Assembly (NCBI RefSeq): GCF_004786095.1
Contig: NZ_RHPJ01000002.1
Coordinates: forward strand, 951,206 to 1,015,205
DNA: 64,000 nucleotides
Origin: Serinibacter arcticus
GTDB lineage: Bacteria; Actinomycetota; Actinomycetes; Actinomycetales; Beutenbergiaceae
Reading direction: 5' to 3'
Shown here in pieces: positions 26,598 through 34,430 of the stretch; the first letter of the stretch is position 1, and every line of letters begins with the position of its first letter. The position numbers and the translations under genes are program-made. A model generated the notes under the pieces. The model ran no database searches and was not told the DNA's origin. It was given only the letters and a program-made list of their open reading frames with translations.

Positions 26598-27359
26598 TCA
26601 GCCCTGCGTGATCTGGTCCTGCGTGCCGGCCGCGGGCAGCACGCCGCCCGGGTTGCGCAGCGCCTCGAGCCGCAGCTCGATCTCGGTCTTGTCACCCTCG
26701 GACTCGAGCGCCTCGAACTGCGACTCGAAGCTCGAGGCGGAGAGCTCGGCCTGGCCGGCGGCGTGCGCCTCCTCGCGACGCACCGCGTCCTCCCAGCGCC
26801 CGAGCTCCGACGTCGGGTCGAGGACGTTGATCGAGCCGATCGAGTCCTGCACCTGACGCTGCGCCTGGGCGGCCTTGGCGCGCGCGACGAGCTGGTCGCG
26901 CTTGCTCTTGAGCTGTCCCAACTTGTCCTTCATGCCGGCCAGGCCGGCCTTGAGCTTCTCGGCGGTGTCGGCCTGCGACGCCACGAGCGGGGCGCTGGAG
27001 GAGACCTCGCGCTCGAACTCGAGCTGCTTGCCGAGGGCCACGCGGGCCAGCTGCGTGAAGCGGTCGGCGTCGGCGGCGTTCCCCTCGCCCGCCTTGCGCT
27101 GGGCCGTCGCGGCGGCGGCGGCCGCCTTGGCGCCCCACTCGGTGACGGCGGCGCGGTCGGCCTCGAGGTCGGCCTGCGCGAGGCGGACGTTCCCGATGGT
27201 CTGCGCGATGGCGTTCTCGGCCTCGACGATGTTGTTGGTGTAGTCCCGGATCAGCTGGTCGAGCATCTTCTCCGGGTCCTCGGCACGGTCCAGGAGCGAG
27301 TTGATGTTCGCCTTCGCCAGCTGGCTGATCCGTCCGAGGATGGTCTGCTTCTCTGCCAT
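26598..27359 (-). CDS. pspA: PspA/IM30-family membrane-stress protein
   Basis: A 253-residue predicted coiled-coil protein. The N-terminus (ILGRISQLAKANINSLLDRAEDPEKMLDQ) matches the PspA amphipathic helix and first conserved block, followed by long Ala/Glu/Lys/Gln-rich helices to about residue 180. The family assembles ESCRT-III-like polymers that stabilise stressed inner membranes. GGAAGGG lies upstream of the ATG. The gene is 84 bp downstream of the TPM-domain gene on the same strand, a common pairing, and is likely co-transcribed with it. The C-terminal 60 residues are less conserved. Confidence 0.93.
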   Translation of the reverse strand: MAEKQTILGRISQLAKANINSLLDRAEDPEKMLDQLIRDYTNNIVEAENAIAQTIGNVRLAQADLEADRAAVTEWGAKAAAAAATAQRKAGEGNAADADRFTQLARVALGKQLEFEREVSSSAPLVASQADTAEKLKAGLAGMKDKLGQLKSKRDQLVARAKAAQAQRQVQDSIGSINVLDPTSELGRWEDAVRREEAHAAGQAELSASSFESQFEALESEGDKTEIELRLEALRNPGGVLPAAGTQDQITQG

Positions 27360-27443
27360 GCGTCGTGCCCTTCCGTTGACCGCCCGACGGGCGGTGGTCT
27401 GAGGGACGGCGGCGGCGCCGTCGTCCGAGAGCGTGGTGCCAGC

Positions 27444-29546
27444 CTAGAACCGGCCGCCACCGGAACGGCCGCGCGAGCCGCCGCCGGATCGGCGGCTGCT
27501 GCCGCTCGAGCGCCGGCTGCTGCTGCTGGACCGGCGCGAGGAGCCGCCGCCGCCCCACGAGGAGCCGCCGCCACCGCCCCAGGACGATCCGCCGCCCCAC
27601 GACGACCCGCCGCCCCACGAGGAGCGACGCCGCGCGCCGTTGTTCCCGAGCATCCCGCCGAGGATGAGCGAGCCCAGGTCGAGCCCGCCGCCGCCCGAGG
27701 ACCCGTAGCCCTGCTGCGTCTGCTGCTGCTCCCACTGCGCCACGTCGGCCTGCGCGAGCTGGCTCGCCGATCCCGCGAGACCCTCGGCCTGCTGCAGCGT
27801 GGCGACAGCGCGCTGCGGGTCGGTCGCGCTCTCCTCGTGGGCGACGCCGAGCAGCCGGATCGCCTCGGCCAGCCGCGTGCGGGCCTCCGGGCCGACGGCG
27901 CCGCGGCGGGCGTCGATGTAGGCGTTCGTCGAGCGGATGGCGCTGTCGAGGCGCGCGGTGCGCTCGCCGATCTGCGCGCGGGCGCGCTGCGCGACCTCGG
28001 CCTGCTCCCGGCGCGGGGCGAGCGCCGCGTCCAGGGCGGACTCGGCGTCGGCCAGCGCGGCGAGGGCGCCGAGCGGGTCGCCGCCGGGCGCGGTGGCGGA
28101 CGACGCCGTCGCGAGCGCCTGCCTGGCCGCCCCCGTGAGCGGAGCGAGGGCGGGGTCGCCCGGGGCGAGCCGGTCCGCGTCGGCCACGTCGGCCGTGATG
28201 GAGGCGGTCGCCTGCTGCAGCCGGGCAGCGGCGTTCGCGAGGTCCTGCTGGGCGGAGTCGACGGCGTCGAGCAGCGCCGCGGCCTGCGTCAGCGCGTTGC
28301 GGGCCACGTGGGCCTGTGCGACGGCGGCCGCCGCGTCCCCGGACGCGACGTGCTGCTGGCCCGTGACGACGCTGCCGCCCGCACCCTCGATCAGCTGCGA
28401 GGCGTGGTCGGGGTTGGCGGAGACGGACGCGAGCGCCGTCGGCGGGTACTGCACCGCGAGGTTGACCAGGGTGGCGCGTGCGGGCTCGACCCGGCCGCGC
28501 AGCTCCTCGGCGCGGCGGCCGAGCTCCTCGAGCGTGGCGGGCACGGTCGCCTGCTCCTGACGCAGCGCGTCGAACGCCTCGGCCTGCGCGCCGAGCTGCT
28601 GCGAGACGCCCTGGCAGATCTGGAGGATCTGCGTCGCGACGGCGCGGCGCCCGGCGTCGTCGCCCTCCGGGAGGGTGTCGAGCTGCTTGCGCAGCGCGAA
28701 CGCCTGCGCGACCTGCGGCTTGGCCCGGGCGAGCGACGCCGAGAACTCGCGGGTCGCCTCGGCCCCGAACTGCGCCTCGGCGAACCCGAGGTCCTGCTCG
28801 AACTCGCGCAGGTCGTCGTCGATCTCCACCAGGGCCGGACCGGCCTGGGCGACGAGCTGCTCGGTGGTCTGGCCCTGGGGGGCGCCGGCGCGGCCGGTGC
28901 CGGCGCCGTTGCCGTTGCGACGCCGTCGGGATGCCACCACGCCGATGCCGACGGCGGCCCCCGCCACCACGACGCCGCCGACCACGAGCGGGCCGGTCAC
29001 GCCGGACACCCCGCCGGACCCGCCCTGCAGGGCCTCGGCGACGACGACGGTCGCGTCGCCCCACGGGGCGCCCTGGTCGGCCGCCGCGGTGAGGGCGGTG
29101 GCGGCGGCGGCGTCGGCCCGGTCGTAGACGGAGTCGGGGACGGTGTCGGTCGCGGAGATGTAGTAGTCGCGGTCCTCGACGGCGATCGCGAGCAGCAGGT
29201 CGTCCTCGCCGAGGTCGGACAGCTCTGCGGAGGTGTCGGCCCACTCGATGCGGTCGACGCCGTCGAAGGAGTCCACGTAGACGGCCCACAGGCGGTAGTC
29301 GCCGTCGGTCTCCATCGCGGAGATCGCGGCCTCGGCGTCGGCAGTGCTCCCGACGACGCCCTGCGACGTGAGGTCGGTGACGCGGCCGTCGAGCCGCAGC
29401 GGCGCGTCGGCCGCGGCGCGGGGGGCGAGGAGGCCGGACGTCAGGACCAGCAGCGCGAGGCCCGCCGCGAGCGCCGACAGCACGCGGATCAGCGGGGTCG
29501 CGGGCGGTCGGGCGGACAGGGCCGGGGTCGTGCCGCGAGCAGTCAT
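27444..29546 (-). CDS. TPM-domain (YgcG-like) membrane protein with Gly/Ser/Trp-rich tail
   Basis: A 700-residue protein. Signal peptide or anchor at about 20-47; TPM domain at about 50-175 with RVTDLTSQGVVG and LLLAIAVEDRDYYIS; membrane helix at about 190-215 followed by ASRRRR. A long Ala/Gln/Glu-rich predicted coiled-coil region spans about 230-620. The tail is GGGSSWGGG repeats and Ser/Arg-rich sequence. TPM proteins are implicated in membrane-protein quality control and stress. The pspA gene follows, supporting an envelope-stress role. ATG 29546 is chosen because the signal sequence follows it; the open frame extends further upstream but is Arg-rich and not protein-like. Confidence 0.87.
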   Translation of the reverse strand: MTARGTTPALSARPPATPLIRVLSALAAGLALLVLTSGLLAPRAAADAPLRLDGRVTDLTSQGVVGSTADAEAAISAMETDGDYRLWAVYVDSFDGVDRIEWADTSAELSDLGEDDLLLAIAVEDRDYYISATDTVPDSVYDRADAAAATALTAAADQGAPWGDATVVVAEALQGGSGGVSGVTGPLVVGGVVVAGAAVGIGVVASRRRRNGNGAGTGRAGAPQGQTTEQLVAQAGPALVEIDDDLREFEQDLGFAEAQFGAEATREFSASLARAKPQVAQAFALRKQLDTLPEGDDAGRRAVATQILQICQGVSQQLGAQAEAFDALRQEQATVPATLEELGRRAEELRGRVEPARATLVNLAVQYPPTALASVSANPDHASQLIEGAGGSVVTGQQHVASGDAAAAVAQAHVARNALTQAAALLDAVDSAQQDLANAAARLQQATASITADVADADRLAPGDPALAPLTGAARQALATASSATAPGGDPLGALAALADAESALDAALAPRREQAEVAQRARAQIGERTARLDSAIRSTNAYIDARRGAVGPEARTRLAEAIRLLGVAHEESATDPQRAVATLQQAEGLAGSASQLAQADVAQWEQQQTQQGYGSSGGGGLDLGSLILGGMLGNNGARRRSSWGGGSSWGGGSSWGGGGGSSWGGGGSSRRSSSSSRRSSGSSRRSGGGSRGRSGGGRF

Positions 29547-29722
29547 GCCCTCGATCCTGGCGTCCGGGGCGGTGCGGCGCAACGACGTCGGCCGGGGAGA
29601 GCTGCCCGTGGACGGCGGTACGAGGGAATGCGGAGGCCGCCGAGGTCGTTGCCCGACACGAGACATCTCTGCGTCACCTCGGGTGACCGGCAGCACCGAC
29701 CCGCGACGAACGAGGCCCACGC

Positions 29723-31303
29723 ATGTCCAGCAGCACCCCCACCTCCGGCCCCGACGGCGGGTACGGCTCGCCCGTGCGCGTCGCCGACGCCGTCGACGTG
29801 ATCGCCGACGCGTCCGACGCCGTCGTCGCCCCCGTCCCGCCCGCGGCCCTCGCCGTCGACGACGCCGCACCGGTCCCCGACCGCCTGACGCCCGCCAACC
29901 TGCGACTGCTGGTCCTGCTGCTGGTGTCCGCGTTCGTCGTGATCCTCAACGAGACCACGATGGGCGTGGCGCTGCCGCCGATCATGGCGGACTTCGGCAT
30001 CACCGCCGCGACGGGGCAGTGGCTCACGACGGCGTTCCTGCTCACCATGGCCGTCGTGATCCCGACGACGGGCTGGCTCCTGGGGCGGCTCGGCACGCGC
30101 CGGGCGTACCTGCTGGCGATGTCCGCGTTCACGGTGGGGACGGCGCTCGCCGCCTTCGCGCCGTCGTTCGAGCTGCTGCTCGGCGCGCGGGTCGTCCAGG
30201 CGTCCGGCACGGCGATCATGATGCCGCTGCTGATGACGACCGTGATGAGGATCGTGCCGTCGTCGCAGCGCGGACGCGTGATGGGCAACGTCTCGCTGGT
30301 GATCGCCGCGGCCCCGGCGCTCGGCCCGAGCGCGTCCGGCTTCGTGCTGATCAACCTCACGTGGCACTGGATCTTCGGCCTGGTGCTGCCGATCGCGATC
30401 ATCGCGCTGGTCTGCGGCGCGCGCTGGGTGCGCGACACGAGCACGCCCGCCAGCATCCCGCTCGACATCGTCTCGGTCCCGCTCGCGGTGGTCGCGTTCG
30501 GCGGCCTGGTGTACGGCCTGTCGGGTCTCGGCGAGGCCGCGCAGTCCGACCCGATCGTGCCGGCGTGGGTGCCGATCGTGGTGGGCGCGCTCGCGCTCGG
30601 TGCGTTCGTGTGGCGCCAGCTGGCGCTCGGCCGCGAGGGCCGCGCGCTGCTCGACGTCCGCGTGATGACGGTGCGGGAGTTCTCGCTCGCGGTGCTCCTG
30701 ATGTGCCTCGCGATGTTCGCGATGTTCGGCGTCATGCTGCTGCTCCCGCTCTACCTGCAGGGGGCGCTGGGGCTGACGCCGCTCTCCACCGGCCTGCTGA
30801 TGCTGCCGGGCGCCCTCGCGATGGGTCTCCTCGGACCGGTGGTGGGCCGGGTGTACGACCGGATCGGGCCCCGGCCGCTCGTGGTGCCCGGCCTCGCGCT
30901 CAGCGCGACCGGCCTGGTGGTCCTGGCCGCGGGGCCGGCGAGCGCGTGGGTCGTGCTCGGCGGTCACGTCATGATGAGCCTCGGCATGGCGCTCGTGTTC
31001 ACCCCGATGTTCACGCTCGCGCTCGGTTCGCTCACCGGCTCCCTGGTGCCGCACGGCTCGGCCGCGATCGGCACGCTGCAGCAGCTCGCGGGCGCGGCCG
31101 GGACGGCGGCGTCCGTCGCGATCCTCACGGTGCGCGAGACGTCGGCGCTGGCCGGCGGTGCGAGCGAGGTCGACGCGATCTCGACCGGCGCGCACGGTGC
31201 GTTCTGGGTCGGGGCCGGGGTGATGGGCGCCGCGGCGCTCGCGGCGCTGATGCTGCCGCGTTCGGTGCCGGCGACGCCGGAGGGTGCGGCGCCCGTCCAC
31301 TGA
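29723..31303 (+). CDS. MFS multidrug exporter, DHA2 (14-TM) family
   Basis: A 526-residue integral membrane protein. A 50-residue Ala/Pro/Asp-rich N-terminal tail precedes 14 hydrophobic segments. Motif A is visible as GWLLGRLGTRRAY, and the DHA2 motif-C region as ALGPSASGFVLINLTWHWIF. Loop residues MADFGITAATGQWLTTAFLLT are typical of EmrB/QacA-type proton antiporters, which export drugs or lipophilic compounds. It is divergent from the TPM gene (176 bp apart) with no regulator adjacent. A strong hairpin (31336-31396) starts 33 bp after the stop. The substrate is unknown. Confidence 0.9.
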   Translation: MSSSTPTSGPDGGYGSPVRVADAVDVIADASDAVVAPVPPAALAVDDAAPVPDRLTPANLRLLVLLLVSAFVVILNETTMGVALPPIMADFGITAATGQWLTTAFLLTMAVVIPTTGWLLGRLGTRRAYLLAMSAFTVGTALAAFAPSFELLLGARVVQASGTAIMMPLLMTTVMRIVPSSQRGRVMGNVSLVIAAAPALGPSASGFVLINLTWHWIFGLVLPIAIIALVCGARWVRDTSTPASIPLDIVSVPLAVVAFGGLVYGLSGLGEAAQSDPIVPAWVPIVVGALALGAFVWRQLALGREGRALLDVRVMTVREFSLAVLLMCLAMFAMFGVMLLLPLYLQGALGLTPLSTGLLMLPGALAMGLLGPVVGRVYDRIGPRPLVVPGLALSATGLVVLAAGPASAWVVLGGHVMMSLGMALVFTPMFTLALGSLTGSLVPHGSAAIGTLQQLAGAAGTAASVAILTVRETSALAGGASEVDAISTGAHGAFWVGAGVMGAAALAALMLPRSVPATPEGAAPVH

Positions 31304-31335
31304 CGGCCGGGGGCGGTGCGCCCCCGGCCCCCATC

Positions 31336-31396
31336 ATCGACTGGCACGTCTACCTCGGCTAAGCCCTCCCCAACCGAGGCAGACGTGCCAGTCGAT
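31336..31396. repeat. Hairpin A, left flank of the DUF559 gene
   Basis: Arms 31336-31358 and 31374-31396 (23 bp each, one A-C mismatch) with a 15-nt loop. The right arm matches that of hairpin B at 22 positions except one, and that base is matched by a compensatory change in the left arm (CTGGCAC/GTGCCAG here, CTGTCAC/GTGACAG in B). It may also terminate the MFS transcript. Confidence 0.93.
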
Positions 31397-31430
31397 CGTC
31401 GTCGGCCGGTGGCTGAGGGGCACGGGGCGA

Positions 31431-31461
31431 GCGGGCGAGTCAGCCGGGCTGCCTCGCCCGC
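31431..31461. terminator. Small hairpin between MFS and DUF559 genes
   Basis: GCGGGCGAG (31431-31439) pairs with CTCGCCCGC (31453-31461) across a 13-nt loop. The rest of the 264-base gap (31304-31567) contains hairpin A and no likely gene. It could be a secondary terminator or a leader structure of the DUF559 gene. Confidence 0.5.
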
Positions 31462-31567
31462 AGCTGCGTGGCCCCGAACTGTCCCCAATCCGCGGTACCG
31501 GCTGGACTGTCTACAGCGTCATCGGCCGCGCCGGCGCAGGCCTGCCGTCACCGTGTTGTCTCTCCGG

Positions 31568-32593
31568 ATGACCGATCCTCTCGCCAGGTTGGACGCCACG
31601 CTCGGCTCCGGTACCAGGACCGGGGCGCGGAGTCGGACCATCGACGTGCCCCCGGCCCTCGTCGAACTCGCCGCGCGACAGCTCGGTCTGCTCAGCCGGC
31701 GACAGTGCGTCGCGGCGGGAATGCCACCTGGGCGCATCGACCGTCTGACGGCGCGTGGTGACTGGCGCGTGATCACCCGGGGTGTGCTGCTCGTGGACCC
31801 CGGCGCCGTCCCGAGGGGTGACTGGGGGGCGCGCGCGCGGCAGCGGGCCCTGGTGGCCGCACTGGCCGGCGGCCCGGACGTGGTGGTGGTCGGCCTCGGC
31901 GCGCTCGCGCTGGGAGGCGTTCACGGACTGCCGCTGCACTACGTCCCGGAGTTCACGTCGCTGTCCGGGGTGCACCTGCGGTCCAGCGCCCAGGCCCGCG
32001 CCCGCCGTCTCGAGCGGCACGCCGCGATCGACGGCCATCCGAAGCTGGTCCAGGTCGGCGGCGTCACGATCGCCGGACCACTGTGGGCGCTGTCGCAGGG
32101 GTTGCCCGGCATGGACAGGGAACACGCTGTCGCCGTCGTCGACAGCGCGCTGCAGGTGGGGGCGATCTCGCCCTCCGCGCTCCCAGTCCTGACGGATCTC
32201 CTGGCGGGCAGTCGCGGGGTTCGCTCGCTGCGCCGGTGGCTCACCCTTGTCGACGGGCGTGCGGAGTCGCCCCTGGAGACACGGGCGCGCCTCGAGTGTC
32301 ACGACGCCGGAGTCCCACCCGATGACCTCCAGCGTGTCGTGCTGGACGCGCGTGGACGGTTCATCGGCCGCTGCGACATGGTGTGGGAGCTGGGCGGAGG
32401 TCGGCTGCTCGTCATCGAGATGGATGGCGGGCACCACCGCCGAGACGGACAGATCGACATCGACAACGCCCGCGACAACTCCCTCACCCGGGCTGCGCAC
32501 GTCGTCTACCACTACGGCTGGCGCCACCTGGGTACCCACGTCATCGCTGCCACGGTGCGCGACGAGCTCGGCCGGGCCGGGCGGGCTGCCTGA
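31568..32593 (+). CDS. AbiEi-like HTH plus DUF559 (Vsr-like endonuclease fold) protein
   Basis: A 341-residue protein. Residues 38-75 (QLGLLSRRQCVAAG, then GRIDRLTARGDWRVI and RGVL) resemble the winged HTH of AbiEi-type antitoxins. The C-terminal 235-340 is DUF559, a Vsr/PD-(D/E)xK-like fold: ESPLE (233-237), Asp270 in RCDMVWE, and E284-x-D286-x-x-H289 in VIEMDGGHH, plausible metal ligands. This architecture is common and often multicopy in actinobacteria; its function is not established. No toxin partner is adjacent. ATG 31568 is chosen because conserved sequence begins soon after; the ribosome site is weak. It is flanked by two related hairpins. Confidence 0.8.
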   Translation: MTDPLARLDATLGSGTRTGARSRTIDVPPALVELAARQLGLLSRRQCVAAGMPPGRIDRLTARGDWRVITRGVLLVDPGAVPRGDWGARARQRALVAALAGGPDVVVVGLGALALGGVHGLPLHYVPEFTSLSGVHLRSSAQARARRLERHAAIDGHPKLVQVGGVTIAGPLWALSQGLPGMDREHAVAVVDSALQVGAISPSALPVLTDLLAGSRGVRSLRRWLTLVDGRAESPLETRARLECHDAGVPPDDLQRVVLDARGRFIGRCDMVWELGGGRLLVIEMDGGHHRRDGQIDIDNARDNSLTRAAHVVYHYGWRHLGTHVIAATVRDELGRAGRAA

Positions 32594-32609
32594 ACGGTCC
32601 GCCGCCCAC

Positions 32610-32667
32610 TCGACTGTCACGTCTGACTCGGTTGCGGGCGGCTGCCCGAGGCAGACGTGACAGTCGA
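32610..32667. repeat. Hairpin B, right flank of the DUF559 gene
   Basis: Arms 32610-32631 and 32646-32667 (22 bp, one mismatch) with a 14-nt loop. It lies 17 bases after the DUF559 stop and 13 bases before the convergent helicase stop, so it may serve as a shared terminator. It is a sister copy of hairpin A in the same orientation. Confidence 0.93.
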
Positions 32668-32680
32668 CGACTCAGAGGCG

Positions 32681-34366
32681 TCACTCCCCGCCGTCGGCCG
32701 CCTCGCGCTCGCCGTCGGCCGCGTCCAGCGACGCCAGGTCCTCGGCGTCGACGATCCGGTACGCGTACCCCTGCTCCGCGAGGAACCGCTGGCGGTGCGC
32801 CGCGAAGTCGGCGTCGACCGTGTCCCGCACGACCACCGCGTAGAAGTACGCCGACCGCCCGTCGCCCTTGGGCCGCAGCAGCCGACCGAGCCGCTGCGCC
32901 TCCTCCTGCCGCGAGCCGAAGGCGCCGGACACCTGGATCGCCACGGCCGCCTCCGGCAGGTCCACCGAGAAGTTCGCGACCTTCGAGACCACGAGCACCC
33001 GGATCTCCCCGGACCGGAACGCCTCGTACAGCTTCTGCCGCTGCGTCACGGTGGTCGCCCCCGTGATCACGGGAGCATCGAGAGAGGCGGCGAGCTCCTC
33101 GAGCTGGTCGAGGTACTGCCCGATCACGAGCGTCTGCTCCTGCGGATGCTTCGCCAGCAGCTGCCGCACCACGTCGATCTTGCCCGGCGCGGTGGCCGCC
33201 AGCCGGTAGCGGTCCTCGGGCTCCGCCGTCGCGTAGGTCATCCGCATCGTCTCGGGCAGCGACAGCCGCACCTCCACGCAGTCGGCCGGCGCGATGTAGC
33301 CCTGCGCCTCGATGTCCTTCCACGGGGCGTCGTAGCGCTTCGGCCCGATGAGCGAGAACACCTCGTCCTCGCGCCCGTCCTCGCGCACCAGCGTCGCGGT
33401 CAGGCCGAGCCGACGGCGCGCCTGCAGGTCCGCCGTCATGCGGAAGATCGGGGCGGGCAGCAGGTGCACCTCGTCGTAGAGCACGAGGCCCCAGTCACGC
33501 GCGTCCAGCAGCTCCAGGTGCGGGTAGGCACCCTTCCGCTTCAGCGTGAGCACCTGGTACGTGGCGATCGTGACCGGCCGGATCTCCTTGCGCGCACCGG
33601 AGTACTCGCCGATCTCCTCCTCGGTCAGCGTGGTCCGCTTCACGAGCTCGTCGCGCCACTGCCGCGCACTGACCGTGTTCGTCACGAGGATGAGCGTGGT
33701 CGCCTTCGCCGCCGCCATCGCGCCGGCCCCCACGATCGTCTTCCCGGCACCACAGGGCAGGACGACGACGCCGGAGCCCCCGTGCCAGAACGTCTCCACC
33801 GCCTCGGCCTGGTAGGGCCGCATCGCCCAGCCGTCCTCGGCGAGCGCGATGTCGTGCGCCTCACCGTCCACGTAGCCGGCCAGGTCGTCGGCGGGCCAGC
33901 CGAGCTTCAGCAGCACCTGCTTGAGGTGGCCGCGCTGGGAGGGGTGGACGACGACGGAGGTGTCGTCCAGCCGCGTCCCCACCAGACCCTGGGTCCGCTT
34001 GGAGCGCAGCACCTCCTCCAGCACGGCCCGGTCCAGCGCGTGCAGCACGAGGCCGTGCGCCGGGTCGGTGAGGATCTGCAGCCGGCCGTAGCGCGACATC
34101 GTCTCGGCGACGTCGACCAGCAGCGAGTGCGGCACGGGGTAGCGCGAGTAGCGCACCAGGGTGTCGACCACCTGCTCGGCGTCGTGGCCCGCGGCGCGCG
34201 CGTTCCACAGGCCGAGCGGGGTCAGGCGGTAGGTGTGGACGTGCTCGGGCGCGCGCTCCAGCTCCGCGAACGGGGCGATGGCGCGCCGGCACGCTCCGGC
34301 GTCGGGGTGGTCCACCTCGAGCAGGAGGCTCTTGTCGGACTGGACGATCAGGGGGCCGTCGGGCAT
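32681..34366 (-). CDS. XPB/Rad25-type DNA helicase (SF2)
   Basis: A 561-residue helicase. An N-terminal damage-recognition-like domain (about 1-170) precedes RecA domain 1 with PCGAGKT (204-210, Walker A), YDEVH (297-301, Walker B) and TATLVRED, which holds the RED motif typical of XPB. RecA domain 2 carries VVSKVANFSVDLP and SRQEEAQRLGRLLRPKG (arginine-finger motif VI). Bacterial XPB homologues unwind 3'-5' DNA and are linked to repair. GGAGG is upstream of the ATG. The next gene upstream encodes a helicase-associated protein, a conserved actinobacterial pair. Confidence 0.95.
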   Translation of the reverse strand: MPDGPLIVQSDKSLLLEVDHPDAGACRRAIAPFAELERAPEHVHTYRLTPLGLWNARAAGHDAEQVVDTLVRYSRYPVPHSLLVDVAETMSRYGRLQILTDPAHGLVLHALDRAVLEEVLRSKRTQGLVGTRLDDTSVVVHPSQRGHLKQVLLKLGWPADDLAGYVDGEAHDIALAEDGWAMRPYQAEAVETFWHGGSGVVVLPCGAGKTIVGAGAMAAAKATTLILVTNTVSARQWRDELVKRTTLTEEEIGEYSGARKEIRPVTIATYQVLTLKRKGAYPHLELLDARDWGLVLYDEVHLLPAPIFRMTADLQARRRLGLTATLVREDGREDEVFSLIGPKRYDAPWKDIEAQGYIAPADCVEVRLSLPETMRMTYATAEPEDRYRLAATAPGKIDVVRQLLAKHPQEQTLVIGQYLDQLEELAASLDAPVITGATTVTQRQKLYEAFRSGEIRVLVVSKVANFSVDLPEAAVAIQVSGAFGSRQEEAQRLGRLLRPKGDGRSAYFYAVVVRDTVDADFAAHRQRFLAEQGYAYRIVDAEDLASLDAADGEREAADGGE

Positions 34367-34430
34367 CCGACCATCCTCCCAGGTATCCCGCCGAAGGTGT
34401 CCCTCGTGTCCCGGAGTCCTCCGAGCCCCG

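Noticed and set aside
25089..29801. A 1570-codon plus-strand open frame
   Set aside because: It runs opposite the response regulator, NYN, PspA and TPM genes and has low-complexity composition with no domain.
31316..31567. Longer DUF559 protein starting at 31316
   Set aside because: The extra N-terminus reads through both arms of hairpin A and is Arg/Pro-rich without conserved features.
31336..32667. Reading the hairpin-flanked DUF559 unit as an insertion sequence
   Set aside because: There is no transposase, no target-site duplication was recognised, and the hairpins are in direct orientation. It is kept as a hypothesis of a hairpin-associated unit only.
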